Assembly (NCBI GenBank): GCA_035610835.1
Contig: CM069459.1
Span: 51,759,755 to 51,823,754 of the forward strand
DNA length: 64,000 bases
Origin: Ophiura sarsii
Taxonomy: Eukaryota; Echinodermata; Ophiuroidea; Amphilepidida; Ophiuridae
Direction: 5' to 3'
Position numbers and translations under genes: made by a program. Positions 33,756-47,300 of the stretch are shown one piece after another. The notes under the pieces are model-generated. The model did no database searches. It was not told the DNA's origin and worked only from the letters and a program-made list of their open reading frames with translations. Positions within the stretch are counted from its first letter, which is position 1. Each line of letters opens with the position of its first letter.

Positions 33756-34489
33756 CATTCCATCTCTCTTACATATCTTACTGATATCTCAGAGACAAAA
33801 TTATTTGTTTTGAATCTGTGTACATATGCTGTTATTGGGCCCAAACAAAAATAATAACTAGTTTCTCGTCCTAACTCTCGGGAAAAGGGACTAAACGGCA
33901 TATCTATATATCTATACCAAGATGTGAGCTTCATAAATATTTTATCCAAGCAATTTAATGGAAAAATAAAGAAAAAAGAACATTACAGAATCCCAGAAAA
34001 AATGTTTGAGGGGGTGAGAAACTACTTTATTTATTTTTAATTGACCTTATGTTTCCATTTGACATACAAAATTAGACAAATAAAATCAATATCAAAAATA
34101 TATTGTTGATACATTTTGAACAATTTTTGGTGACAGATTTCCACTGTTCTTGAATTTCAATAATATTCTTTGATATTTAGGCCAAATAAAAAATTAAAAA
34201 AATGTTGCGTCCCCGCCCGCTTCCTTTTTAGATGCCGTATAGATTTATTTTTATTTTAAAAAACAAAGAAGGTTTTTTTGGTGTGTTTTTTCTTCAATCT
34301 TATCCCAGCATCAATAGCTATACTGATCTGCAAACCGTAAGCCTATACGATTGCAACGCTTTATCATAGTGTTATATGTGTATTCAAGAAACTAAAGTTA
34401 ACTCCCTCTATACCTCATTCCACACGCACCCCGCAAGATCTTCCACAAAATTACCCGTGTTATCTTATGTTTGTCTCATTTGAACCATA
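33756..34489. other. Unassigned sequence
   Basis: A/T-rich; no supported gene. Confidence 0.35.
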
Positions 34490-35495
34490 AAGGCCGAAGG
34501 TAACCACGTTTTAAGCCAGATTGATGCGTTTACCAATCATGATCATACCTGAACACTGTCTTTTAGTTTCAGCACAAAAAGGTTCACTGACATCTATCTT
34601 CGTGATAGTGTAAGCAATTGAAGATGTTTACCTTGTTTGCAAAATAGTAGAGACTAAATTGTATGCGCATAATCAAACTGTTTATATTACGCGGACTGAA
34701 TATCAAAGTGTTCACATTGAATTTTTGAAATACTAGTAGACCGAATATTGTTAACATTATTCGTGAGAATCTATAACGTGAACATCGTATCTATTTTGAG
34801 GTGTACATGAATTGAAACTGCGATTTCATTATACCAAAAGGCGTAAAATGTAAACTGCAGATATACCGTATGTTAATAAAAAACGATGTTAAGTAAATTA
34901 AAGCGATTGACCAGAACGTTATTGCCGCTGGCTTGACATGTTTGACAAGATTCACGGGTGATATAAAAATGCCTGCAGGATACAATAGCACCTTACTATA
35001 GATGGTGATGCGAGGGACGCAAATTTTACTCTCAAAGTGTGAAGTTACATGAGAGCTCATGCGTCCGTCCATAACAAAATCCTAAATTAAAAAGACTTGA
35101 CAGTAATACAATTTCGTTAATGTCTTGTGATTTTTTGATTAATTATGATTAACATGATTAATGGGACATCACCTACATGCACCCTGACTAAACTGTGAAT
35201 ATCATCTAGATAAATGTTGAGAGATGTTTCAAATTTGTGCTTTTTACTGGAAACATTGGCAAATACGGCGACATTTCCATGGTCGTCAGAGAGGTAGTCG
35301 ACTCCATGGGCATATTTTGGAAAATAGAACGGGCTCACCTACCTATTTTTTCACTTTTTGGTGAGAAAATTGGATAATCTTTCAGAAAAAGTTCCTATAC
35401 AAGATCCAATTTTGCAATTTAGTGGTCTAAAACAGAGTTTTCTATCAGTGTTTTAGTACATATCCCTATGGAGCCCTATTTAGTAGTGTGACCCC

Positions 35496-35858
35496 TTAAA
35501 GGTAGATGTTCCGATGCTGGCCCGATTTTGAACTAGATGTTTTCTATTTTACATGAAAGGTCATCCTTATAATTGTCACATTCCAAAGTTTGAGTTGCAT
35601 AACTCCGATGGTTTTATTTTAAGAAGCGCAAGGTCACAATACATTTGCCCATTGAGTTATACACAAACTGGTTGGTGGTTAACCACCTTTGGAAGTAATT
35701 CACCACATTTTAGCCTATAATTTATAAATGGAACATTTCTGGGCCCTAAGATTTTACAGACATAATGAGAATAATATGGGGATTCTTCTGATATCAAAAT
35801 ATCTTGATGTAAAAAAAAACTTGAAAAAAACTTGATCGGAACATACACCTTTAAGGGA
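35496..35858. mobile_element. Family C MITE, copy 2
   Basis: Ends CTTAAAGGTAGATGTTCCGA and TCGGAACATACACCTTTAAG. Confidence 0.9.
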
Positions 35859-36570
35859 ATTCTGCCATATTTGACCCTTGACCCCGTATTTAAGTATAAT
35901 CAGGTCAGACATCAGCTGTTTTTGAATTTTAACGCAGACAAGTAATTGTAAACAAGGATATTTTCAACCAGATTGGGTGTGTTTCGATCCAATTGTTGCC
36001 TTAATTTGACCCATCTTGACGTGTTTTGTAAGCAAGCCTATTGGAAACACTGAAATTCTATGCTATAGAGAAAAAAGGTGATTTTTACACAAACCGCAAA
36101 TCTCAGACCTGAGCGACCTTTTTTACGTTTTGTCAGATAACTCGTTAACCAATAACCAACTATACATTTTTGGAATCCTTACGGTTTCGATTGACAGAAT
36201 TAAAATACGAACTGATTACACATTTCTAGTTAGATAAGTACAAACACTTTGAATATTGGAAATAACAAAATGTATGAATTTAAGCCTTGAAGTTTACACA
36301 ATACGGTATGTCATATACATTTTAATATAATATCGCTCATGTGGTGATTACTTCCGAAAAACTTAGCTGCCGCAGATGTCCGAATGTTTAATTGCAAACA
36401 AAACAAGTTCTGACTGGTTTTATCATTTTGCTACATACACTGTAATGATAAAAATACCCTGGTCAAATATGTAATCCGCGAATATGACTCCACGGCAAAA
36501 ATATGTAATGTACCCAATCATAGCTATACCATTGTTTGTGTATTTTTGAGAAATAACGACCTCTGTAATT

Positions 36571-36938
36571 TAAAGGTGTATGTTCCGATCACTTTTTTGG
36601 GGGGCTATGATTTTTTTTTCACATCAAGATATTTTGATATCAGAAGAATCCCCATATTTTGCTCATTGTGTCTGTAAAATCTTACGAGCCAGAAATGTTC
36701 CATGTATAAATTATAGTCTAAAATGTGGTGAATTACTGGTAAAAGGTGGTTAACCAACCAGTTTGTGCACTACTCAATGGGCATATATGTTGTGTGACCT
36801 TTTGCTTCTAAAATAGAACCAGTGGAGTTATGCAACTCAAACTTTGGAATGCGACAATTTTAAGGATGACATTTCATGTAAAATAGAAAACATCAAGTTG
36901 AAAATCAAGCCCGCAATCGGAACATCTACCTTCAAAGA
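36571..36938. mobile_element. Family C MITE, copy 3 (opposite orientation)
   Basis: Ends TTTAAAGGTGTATGTTCCGA and ATCGGAACATCTACCTTCAA; reverse of copy 2 about 0.7 kb away. Confidence 0.9.
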
Positions 36939-37235
36939 GCTTCCATTAACATGATTAAGAGGAAAATGCACCTCAAATTTTGCAACAACAATCTATGAAG
37001 AGATATCGATCTATTGTAGAATTGAGTGACAAATGTGACTCCCCGGAGATTGAAGAATAAACATAAATATAGCCTAGTATAATGTGTCGAGATTTTAAAC
37101 CATGGGATAATTGATATAACTGTTATAAAATGTATCAATGTTGACATTACATTATATGATCTTTATCAGCAGCTGCTTCTATTATTTTACTTTTCTTTGC
37201 GGTGTAATTTAGTATAGTACACGCTCACTTTTATC

Positions 37236-37485
37236 TTAACACTGTCCATGCGGCAGGCGTCTGCAGACGATATTCCAAAATGTCATAAAATGTTTCAAAA
37301 ATGTCAACATAATTGAATTTCATTGCAAGATTTGGAATCACCATGAGAAATACATTGAAATAAGTACAAACATGCCTAGCATTGGTTCAGTAATTCGTGT
37401 GATAGACCTTGAAAGTTGGGAAAGGTTTCTCCAAAATCTGTTTTGTATAATATGGTAAAACTAATAGCCGCGTGGAAAGTTTTAA
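37236..37485. mobile_element. TTAA MITE family A, copy 9
   Basis: TTAACACTGTCCATGCGGCA with GCGTCTGCAGACGA; ends GCCGCGTGGAAAGTTTTAA. Confidence 0.9.
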
Positions 37486-38189
37486 ATATGCAGTGGTTAT
37501 TGTACATTACCTACGATAATGTTCACTTCTTGATAATTTTCACTAGACGTTTAGCTCTGCTCTTATCCGCTCGAATGTTTTGAAACGGCTTAAACTGACA
37601 CATACGGACTTGATAAATCTATCCATAATCGGACGTCAAGTTTGAAATTAATGTCCCTAAGTTGAACCACTTTGCCACGCCACTTTATTGAAGAAACGTC
37701 TCAAACTCCAGTGTTGTCGTATTTATCTAATTGAAACTATTTTAGGTAAGGGGTGCCACATGTTTATGAAATTTATTTTTTGAAGGTATGGAATCATATT
37801 TTTATTGTATCAAAATCGTTAATAGATTTTACAAAACCAACATTTCGTAGTTTATGTCTTTCATCCTTTTCTGCCACTAAATGTGGGTTCTACGACAATG
37901 AGGCACACTAAATTGACATTTTAGATGATCAATATTATGGTAGGCTACTTGTAAATACTGTCTTTCTTTTAGCAGTATCAAGTGTATTGGATGTGTGCCT
38001 TTTGTCTTACTATATCAAGCGATTACATATCGCATTTTTTGTTTTGAAAACTAGTAGAGACTCAATTCTATATGCGCATAATCAAACTGTTTATATCACG
38101 CGTCCTGAATGCCAAAGTGCCCATATTAAATTTGAATAGATCGAACACCAATCTTGTTAATGCCTTTCTCGGAAAATTTAACGTGAGCA

Positions 38190-38850
38190 ATCATCATAGT
38201 GCGTGGTGCTGTCTGTATGAGGGCCAATCAGTAAGCTCTGTCATGTCTGTCACCAAAGGCTGCCCCAGCTACACAAGACAATACTGTCTTTATCGTGTTA
38301 TGGCATCATTTACATCACATTTTTAGGTTCATCTTATGTAAATTGGGAATATAATTATAGCCTATATAGAATTTGCAAAGCACATTTCTACAGCTAATTA
38401 TTAAGTCTTGTAAAATGGAACCTACAAACATGGTATCGAATCTTACTGCATCCACGGCAATGCAAGTCCTCATAAAACTTGTCTCATCCAGACTTATCTT
38501 AATAGTACCCATCGGATGGAACACCCACTCTAATCACCCAACATGGCTCCCTGCGACTTCTGGCCCTCTCCCAACAATCAAATCAAAGATTACTGGGAGG
38601 TCTTTTTCAAGGATCCGAGACCTACCAAGAGCTGTTACAGTACATTCCGAGATGAGACAATCCTACTTTGGAATACCGTCTATGCTTCGAGAAGTGGAGA
38701 ATGAGGATGCGACGGTGTGCAGGTGTGTAAACGTCAATGGCAGCTTCTTAAAGGGCATGTGACTGTGTAGTTTTTCAAAATTGTATGACCATCTTCAGAA
38801 ACATGGGCCAAGTGACAACACTTTTTAGATACGTTGCAAGCAGATTCATT
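38190..38850 (+). pseudogene. Mariner-type transposase remnant 1
   Basis: Frame 38373-38762 contains SNHPTWLPATSGPLPTIKSK followed by GRSFSRI, the end part of a mariner transposase (the PxxPDLxPxDxxLFPxLK-like block near the last catalytic acid). The upstream DDE region is lost in other frames. It interrupts one unit of the ordered repeat, and matches relics at 61530-62115 and 63330-63900. Confidence 0.72.
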
Positions 38851-39270
38851 GGAGCTGTACATGTGTACAGTATATTGAAACTGTGATTTCAGTATGCCAA
38901 AAGGCGTAAAATGTAAAGTGCAGATTTATGTTAATAATAAATTAAGTAAATTAAGGCGATTGACCAGAACGATTTTGCCTTGACATGTTTGACAAGATGC
39001 GCGGTTTATATAGAAATGCCCGAAGGATAAAATAGCGCCCTACTATCATGACTATATGGGTGCGAGGAACGTAAAATGTAATTTGTAAAGTCATAACTCG
39101 TGCAACCGTCAACTCAAAAATGTAAGTGCAGGATTGCTTACTATAATTATACAATTGTATACGGGATAGACAGATTGTGAAGATGCATTGTTCGGGGAAT
39201 CCCAAATTGAGATATGGCCAATTCAAAATGGCGGCTTACATAAGTTTTGATGGAAATTCATGTATTGTTT

Positions 39271-39330
39271 TAACATTTTGTGACATTTTGGAATGTCGTC
39301 TGCAGACGCCGGCCGCGTGGAACGTTTTAA
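39271..39330. mobile_element. TTAA MITE family A, copy 10 (right end only)
   Basis: ACATTTTGGAATGTCGTCTG, then GCCGCGTGGAACGTTTTAA. Confidence 0.8.
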
Positions 39331-39739
39331 TATCATTTAAATAAACAGTTGAACTGTATGTGCATCCCGAGTTAACCCACATCTGATTCTACATGTTCGC
39401 ATCGCATAGGCTAGAGTTTAAGAACAGCGATATAAACCTTAAACCCAATTAACTTTTTGACTTATTCTTCTTCAATTTCCCTCTTCATTCAAAGAAAATC
39501 CTCTTAGTGCTAAAATGACACTCTCAACCAAAACTTTCACTGCCTACGGTGTAGAATGGAAGTTAATTAACCAAATCCGTGGATTGTTCCATGTGTTAAT
39601 GGTATCTTCATTTGGTTACAAAGCACGTATATTATATTGTTTCCGGGGATGGGGTTTGAAACTATTTAAAGCAGGGAGGAATATTGGTAGGGAATATACT
39701 TAAACATATACCCCTTTCTGGGAAGTTGGCCCCATTAGT

Positions 39740-40144
39740 ATGCTACTGTATTGGCCTTCTTCTTACTTCTTGCCACTATTTTATTCTTCGCAGTATGTCT
39801 CTCTATCTCAAGGGAACAACATCTGCCCTAGTGTGTTTTGCATACTAGCATGCACAATGACTTTTATGAGCTTGCCTTGTATTTTGCTTATTAGCAAATA
39901 CTGTCTTGCTCTACCTAAACTTGATAAAGACTGGTATATCCAGTCGAAACGTCGTCCACATCTCCCCCCCCCCTTCTTTTACCCCCTCGCCATCATCACC
40001 TCTCCCACTCACCATATGTTGAGACTTGCAGTGTTGCCTTTATTTATTTACCTTGTTTGTTTGTCTCTATTGAATTCTACGGAATCCATATCGTGTGCCC
40101 TGCTGGACAGTTGGAACTGTCGTTTTGCATTGTATAATTCATGA
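39740..40144 (+). pseudogene. Penelope-like 3' remnant
   Basis: The frame holds LDKDWYIQSKRRP, typical of translation across the 3' hammerhead region of Penelope-like elements, followed by hydrophobic residues without family resemblance. No catalytic region remains. Confidence 0.4.
39921..39953 (+). ncRNA. Hammerhead-ribozyme-like core 2
   Basis: TTGATAA, an A, stem II GACTGG (39929-39934) with CCAGTC (39940-39945), then GAAA and CGTC. Same layout and same U3/A8 core as 3739-3771 but a different stem II sequence. Stem I has only about two pairs. Confidence 0.45.
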
Positions 40145-43100
40145 ATGAGTTCTATTTGAACACAGGTTAGAGAATGAGAAGACAAAAATCCTTTACAAAT
40201 CTTATCAAAAACGCGGCAACATTTCACCGATTTGATTCCTGTTACTAGTACCAACAGATTATCCTGCTCTCGAGACTGAATCCTTATACCATACCACCTT
40301 AAATGCATATTATAGCAATTGTGATTCATGTGATGTTTGATATAACTGTTTCCAAATGTTTCAATATTGACATTAAATTAAATGATCCTTTTTCAGCAGC
40401 TGTTTCTATTGTTTGATTATCGTCACCGTGAAATTTAATATTAATTTAATAATTCCAGCGCTACTATTTTAGTGCATGCTCTGTTTAAGTGCGTCGATAT
40501 TAATTTTGATTTGTGTGTGATTTTGTAATGTGTAGTTGTTGATGGACTGTATGTGCTTATGTGCTGAATATATAATTCCCTACAATAGCACTATGTTACA
40601 ATTGGACATGTTTCTGGAAAAAGGGTATTATCCTGTGGATTTTTTTTATAAAAACGATAACGCATGTTTGACCCTAATGTTCATTAAGTTATTTGCCTAG
40701 ACACTTGTCATTGTCATTGTATAAAATCGGTAGTAGTTGGCTTCCGCAATATTTTGAAAATGATAAAAATAGCTTGTTCTTGGAACAATTTGACAGATGG
40801 TGCATTATTAGTTATGACGGTCTATGCTCATCCTACCAAAATTCGATTAAAATCTCTTGTAATGCTATCTTAAGAGAATATTGATAGATTAAAAGTAGCA
40901 GGCCGAACTTTCCGATGATTGACGCCTATGAACCTCAAAATTCTCTCTGTCAGAAATCAAATACGAAGGTTTTGACTTAATGTCCCATAAAACGGACCAG
41001 TTTGCCAAGCCAACATAATATACCAATATGTCAGATTCCTTTGTGTTATCCTCATCAAGAACGATAGTCATTCTCATACAATAACCATGGTTATGAATGC
41101 GACCACACAGTTTTGCAATACTTTGGTCAGTGTTAATTGAATGCACATTGCACCATTCCGTAGTCGAGGAATCTTCACCTTATGCATTACTGTTTGTGTA
41201 TATTGTTACTTTAATTGAACATATTTTGTTTAATCTAGTATTCTATAGTCTGATATATGCATCCCTTAAGGCATAGTAACTGAACATTCTAGATTAATAA
41301 TAATACGGCACTTTTAAACACTGTCTTTTCGAATCAGCATATTAAAGTGTTCACTAAGTGTTAAGTGGTGTGCATGTTGTGTTAGTACACAGTCATGGTA
41401 TGCGAAAGAATCCCTTGTTTTCAGAATAGTGTAGTGTAATTCTCTATGCGCATATCCTAACTGTTTATATTACGCGCTCTTAAGTACCCATACTGAATTG
41501 GAATAGATCGAACACAAATCGTGTTGATGCTATTCCATGAAACTGAACGTGAGCAATCCGTAAGCGACGCCTACAAAGTACATCAGTGCAGTATTATATA
41601 TACTAGAAATAGTATGTAAGTCTCTTCCAACCCTCAATGATCCGCGCCCCTCTACACATCCCTCCACACACGCCACACATGAGTGTTTACGAAATTACCC
41701 ATTATATTATAATCACGTTTAAAGACAGATGGACGTCTTTCAGCGTATTAATTCTTAAGCGACCCCGATGCTTGTAAAGCTTATCCGTGTAATAGATGTG
41801 TGTTCAGAAAATTTCAGATAAGCCTCCCCACCCCCACCCCACCCTCTCCAAACGTCCCTTCACAAACACCCCTCCCCCACACACCCTACACGCGGTGTTC
41901 ACGAAAGTAAACATGTTGTCTTAATTTGGCCAATTTGAACCATAAAGGCCGAGTGTAACCACGTTTCAATACATTTTGACGCGTTTTCCAATAATCAAAC
42001 GTCAATATAATAAAATGTCCAGTACAATGAACCAGTTTGCCAATCCAACTTCCATGCATACCAAATATAATTTGGTACTTTGAAATTCTGTGTTTTCGTG
42101 TCAGCACAAATAAGTGCACTGACGTTTACATGGTATAGGTAGGTACCTATCGTGATAGTGTAAGCAATTGAAGATGTATACCTTGTTTGCAAAATAGTAG
42201 AACTGTATTCTCTATGCGCATATATAAACTGTTTACCTTACACGTCATGAATATCGAAGGAAGTGTCTATATTGAATTAATCTAGACGAAACTATTCTTG
42301 ACTACTCTATAACGTGAATATCGTCCATCTTTCACGGTTTTGTAGATTCACAATGCAATCATATTCATTTATTAAAGTTGTAAGGGAATTGAAACTGTGG
42401 TTTCAGTACGCGGACAATTTGAAATGTAAAAGTACAGATTGATGCTAATAAAGTCGGTGTTAAGTAAATTAACGCGATTGACCAGAACGTTGTTGCCGCT
42501 GGCTTGACATGTTTGACAAGATTCACGGGCTAGTTATACAGAAATGCCTGCGGGATACGTGACACGTTTCTAGATGGTGCGTGGAGCGTAATGTAATTCA
42601 CTCTAAAAGTATGAAGTACAAGTGGGCTAGTGCTACTACACGAATTGTTTTTCTGAGAAAAAAATATGATTAATTGCCTACGTGTAGTACTTTGATTTTT
42701 TTCTGAGACAAAGTATTAGTTAATTAGTATAACGTTTACTGCCGGAAATGTTTAGGAATGATTGATTACCTGAACTAAGCCCCCAACTATTGTGTAAAAC
42801 TCAATAATAAGCCTCCACATAATGAAACTGTGTGCACAGAGTAGTCAGGTTTTTGGGTTTGTATTGTTTGTGAATTAAAAGTTGAAACATATAGGCCCTG
42901 ATGTGCAGTGAAACAAACTAGTACAGAGGATTAATGCTACGCTGAGCTACGCTACGCTAAGCATTGTTATGAAATAGTGACTCCTATACGAGGGCGCGGA
43001 CATACGGGCACTTGAGTTATTTTTAGCAAATTTGCTTGACAACCAGTGTTTCAGAAACAAAACATTCCATGCACGCACTCAACGCTGAGCGTTACGCACT

Positions 43101-44240
43101 TGATTCGCAGTAGGCGCAATGTGCGGTTGCCTTAATTGATTGATCTGCGCAAGTTGTTTTTGTTTTTGTTTTCACCGGCGTTTGATTGTTTTCACCGGCG
43201 TGACGTAGGTCCGCCCCAACCTATTACTGACAGTCTTTAGCTTGACCCATACACTACATGTTTTATACTGCAAACCCCGGTCATGGATTACTCATTGTTT
43301 GCTATCACTATCTAAGACACTTGATTATGGGAACTGTCAAATTTTTAGACCTACACATGACAAACTCCTTGACGAAGTTTTTCTACCAATAACAACGTTG
43401 TATTTCCCACCCGGCACCACCCTGCAATACAATACTATGGGATGACAGACAATAAAGTGGCATCGATTCAACAAACACTAGTTGGACACGAAATACAGAC
43501 GTACTCTTGGAAAAGTTGAGCAATCATTTCTAGCGCTGGCTTGACAACGATTATATTTTGAGCATTATTCAAATGAGAAGTTGAACTACCGGTTAAACCC
43601 CGTTTCAGTTTCTTAAGTTTACTATTTGCATCACGTAGAGTTAAAGAGCCAGATTAGTTCACTTTAGGTCAATTAGGTCCGGATACACCTATCTATAGTT
43701 GTAAGACGCACTATACGACCCCCGGGAGTGGTGCGTCACTTTACCGAGGTGCGTAAACTTCTCATGTACGATGACGCACCCTGTGTCAAAAAAACGACGG
43801 ACCTTTGTCATCCAAATACGCATCCTCAGTCAATTTTTGGACGCACCATTGGTAGATTCTGACGGACCATGACGACACCCCGTCGTCAGATATCGTTGAC
43901 TAAACTGGATAAAACACGATGACTACTAAAAATGAAACTACTTTTGATTCACGGGGGATTTGCACTTATTCGATGTTGTCAATCTTGGCCCCTCGAATAA
44001 ATAGACCCCGGACCGGGACCGGGATGGAACCAAAAGGAGAATCTTTATGCTTGGGGAAAGGTGTATTATCAAGTGTGTTATTTTAATCTACCACGTTAGG
44101 CATGTCCGACTCAAATGTTCATTAAGTAATTTACCAAGCCACGTTATTGCTTTTTTTTCTTGCTTTTTTAAATTACCCATATCATGGTCAAATCCTTTTT
44201 ATATATGGTTTCTTATTTTATTCGTATTAATTCTTTATTC

Positions 44241-44312
44241 AATGATACATATAATTATGCAATAGCATCAATATTAATGATACATATAATTATGCAATAG
44301 CATCAATATTTA
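44241..44312 (+). repeat. 35-bp tandem duplication
   Basis: ATGATACATATAATTATGCA plus AATAGCATCAATATT, twice. Confidence 0.93.
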
Positions 44313-47300
44313 CAAAATATAGGTAATAATAATATTATCAATGACACGTATGTTCAATGTGACAATCGATTAAAAACACCAAGTTATAATATTTAAGATT
44401 AATTATAGGGAAAATGTCATACATGTATACTATCACGACATAATTGATATAATGTACATGACATATATATTAAAGTGAATTCAGTCTATGAAAACGGAGT
44501 TTTTGTTACAAATAAAAGCTGTTATTGCTGTAACATGTTTTGATTCACGGTGTCATTGTATGAAATCGGTAGTAGTTTGCTTCTGCAATATTTTGAAATT
44601 GGTAACAATTGCTTATCCACAACAATAGCTTGCTCTTGGTCAAATTGACGGATGATGCATTATTAGTCATGACGGTCTATAATGCTCATCCTAACATAAT
44701 TCGAATACAACCCCTTGTAATGCTATCTTAAGAGAACATTGGTAGTAGCGGGCCGAACTTTCCGACGATTGACGCCTATGAACCTCAAAATTCTCTCTGT
44801 CAGAAATAATATACCAATGTTTTGACTTAATGTCCCATAAAACGGACCAGTTTGCCAAGCCAACATAATATACAAATACATATTGTGTCATCCTCATCAA
44901 GAACAATAGTCATTCTCATACAATAATCATGGTTATTAATGCGACGACCAAGTTGTGAAATACTATTGTCAGCGTTAATTGAATGCACATTGCACCATTC
45001 CGTAGTCGAGGAATTTCCCCTTACGCCTTACTTATTTTAAGGCCTTTCTGATAGTTGGCCGAACTTTCCGACCATTGACGCCTATGACTCTGAACATTAT
45101 ATTGTTCGAAATTAAAAACCTAGGTTTTTCTATAAATGTCCCATAAAATGGACCAGTTTGCCAAGCCAAATTAATATACCAATATTTCAGATTCCAATTG
45201 GGGGTCGTTTCCATACTCTATTACAGCTTTCCCCAGCTTTACTGGGGAAAGCTTTGTGTATGAATAAACCCCTTGCCCTCATCACGAACGATAGTCATTC
45301 TCATACCATAATCATGGTTATTAATGCGACCACCTGGTTGTGAAATACTATTGTCAGCGTTAATCAAATGCACATTACACCATTCCTTGGTCGAGGAATT
45401 GTCCACTTATGCCTTACTGTTTGTCTATGTTGTTACTCTAATTACAAATATTATGTTTAATCTTATTATATATAATATCATTAGTATTCTAGAGTCTGAT
45501 ATATCAACTTCATTTTTTTCTTCTGCATCACATAAGGCATTCTAATTGGACATTCTAGATTAATACTAATAGGGCACTTTTAAACACTGTCTTTTTGAAT
45601 CAGCATATTAAAGTGTTCACTAAGTGGTTTGCCTGTTGTGATAGCACACAGTCAAGGTATACGATATAATACCTTGTTTTCAGAATAGTTTAATTCTCTA
45701 TGCGCATATCCTATGTTTATAGTACGCGCTCTGAATATTTAAGTACACATACTGAATTAGAATAGATCGCATACAAATCTTGTTGATGCTATTCCGTGAA
45801 ACTGAACGTGGGAAATTCGTAAGCGACGCCTATGCTTACAAAGCACATCGGAGCAGTATCTATATGTACAGGAAATAATAATGTAAGTCTCTTCCAGCTC
45901 CCATCGATCCGCGCCCCGATACACATCCCTCCACATACACCACACTCCAGTTTTTAACAAAATAACCCGTTTTATCTAATGTTTGGCTGTTTACCTTACA
46001 CGTCATGAATATCGAAGGAAGTGTCCATATTGAATTAATCTAGACTATTCTTTACAACTCTAAACGTGAATATCGTCAATTTTTCACGGTTTTGTAGATT
46101 CAATCATATCCATTTATTAAATTTGCATGGGAATTGAAACTGTGGTTTGAGTATGCGGACAATTTTGAAATGTAAAAGTACAGATTTATGTTAATAAAGT
46201 CGATGTTAAGTAAATTAACGCGGTTGACCAGAACGTTGTTGCCGCTGGCTTGACATGTCTGACAAGATTCACGGGATAGTTATACCGAAATGCCTGCAGG
46301 ATGAAGTAACACGTTTCTTGATGGTGCGTGGAACGTAAAATGTATTTCACTCTCAAAGTGGGAATTACTAACCTACTACACGAATTGTTTTACTGAGATA
46401 ACGCATTAGTATAGCATCTACACTGTCGGAAATGTTCATGATTATTAACATGGACAATATTTATATGTGAAGTATTGTTTGTTTACCTAACCTATGCCAA
46501 ACTATCGAGTAAAATTGAATAAGGTTCAAAATATTGAACATTTTGTGCACAGGGTATACAGGTTTTTGGGTTTGTATTGTATGCGAATTGAAAGTTTATC
46601 GGTACAGTCCTCAAATGTCCCTGTCTGTAGATTAGCCTTGACTTTCCATTGAAACATAGAGGCCCCGGTGTGCAGTGAATCAAACTGGTACTGAGGATTA
46701 AAGCTGGATCAAGATTATAGCTTGACCAAAACTCCGCATGTGTTATACTGCAAATACCAGTAATTCCTTAGCGCGGATTACTCGTTGCTTGCTATCACTA
46801 TATAAGACTCTTAACAATAGGAACTGTCAAATTTGTAGGCCTATACATGACAATCTCGGTATTGTCTTTCCCAACCAGCACCACCCTCTAATACAATTAT
46901 GGGCGGACAGAACATAAAATGGCATCGATTCAACAGCCAATAGTTGGCAATGAACATGGATATGTAATACAGACGTACTCGCGGAAAATTGAGCAATTAT
47001 GTCTAGCGCTGGCTTGACAAAGATTATATTTTGAACATTAAAAAGTTGAACTACCTATTCAGTTTCCTACACTAAACTATTTGCATCACGTAGAGTTAAA
47101 AGGCCAGATCAATTCACTTTAGGTCAATTAGGTCCGGATGACACGCATCAGCCCTTTGGATTTTATTCGATCGACTCATTGTCTGTATTGAGGTTATATA
47201 CGTGCGTTAAATACACCATGACAGTTTGGCAACGCATCGCATCATAGATCAAATTCAAATCCCATAATTAACCATGATGAACCAGCTTAAAGACTAGCAT

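Noticed and set aside
39740..40144. Membrane protein of 134 codons
   Set aside because: Hydrophobic runs come from T-rich sequence; the only recognisable part is the Penelope-type 3' region, and it lies within a repeat unit.
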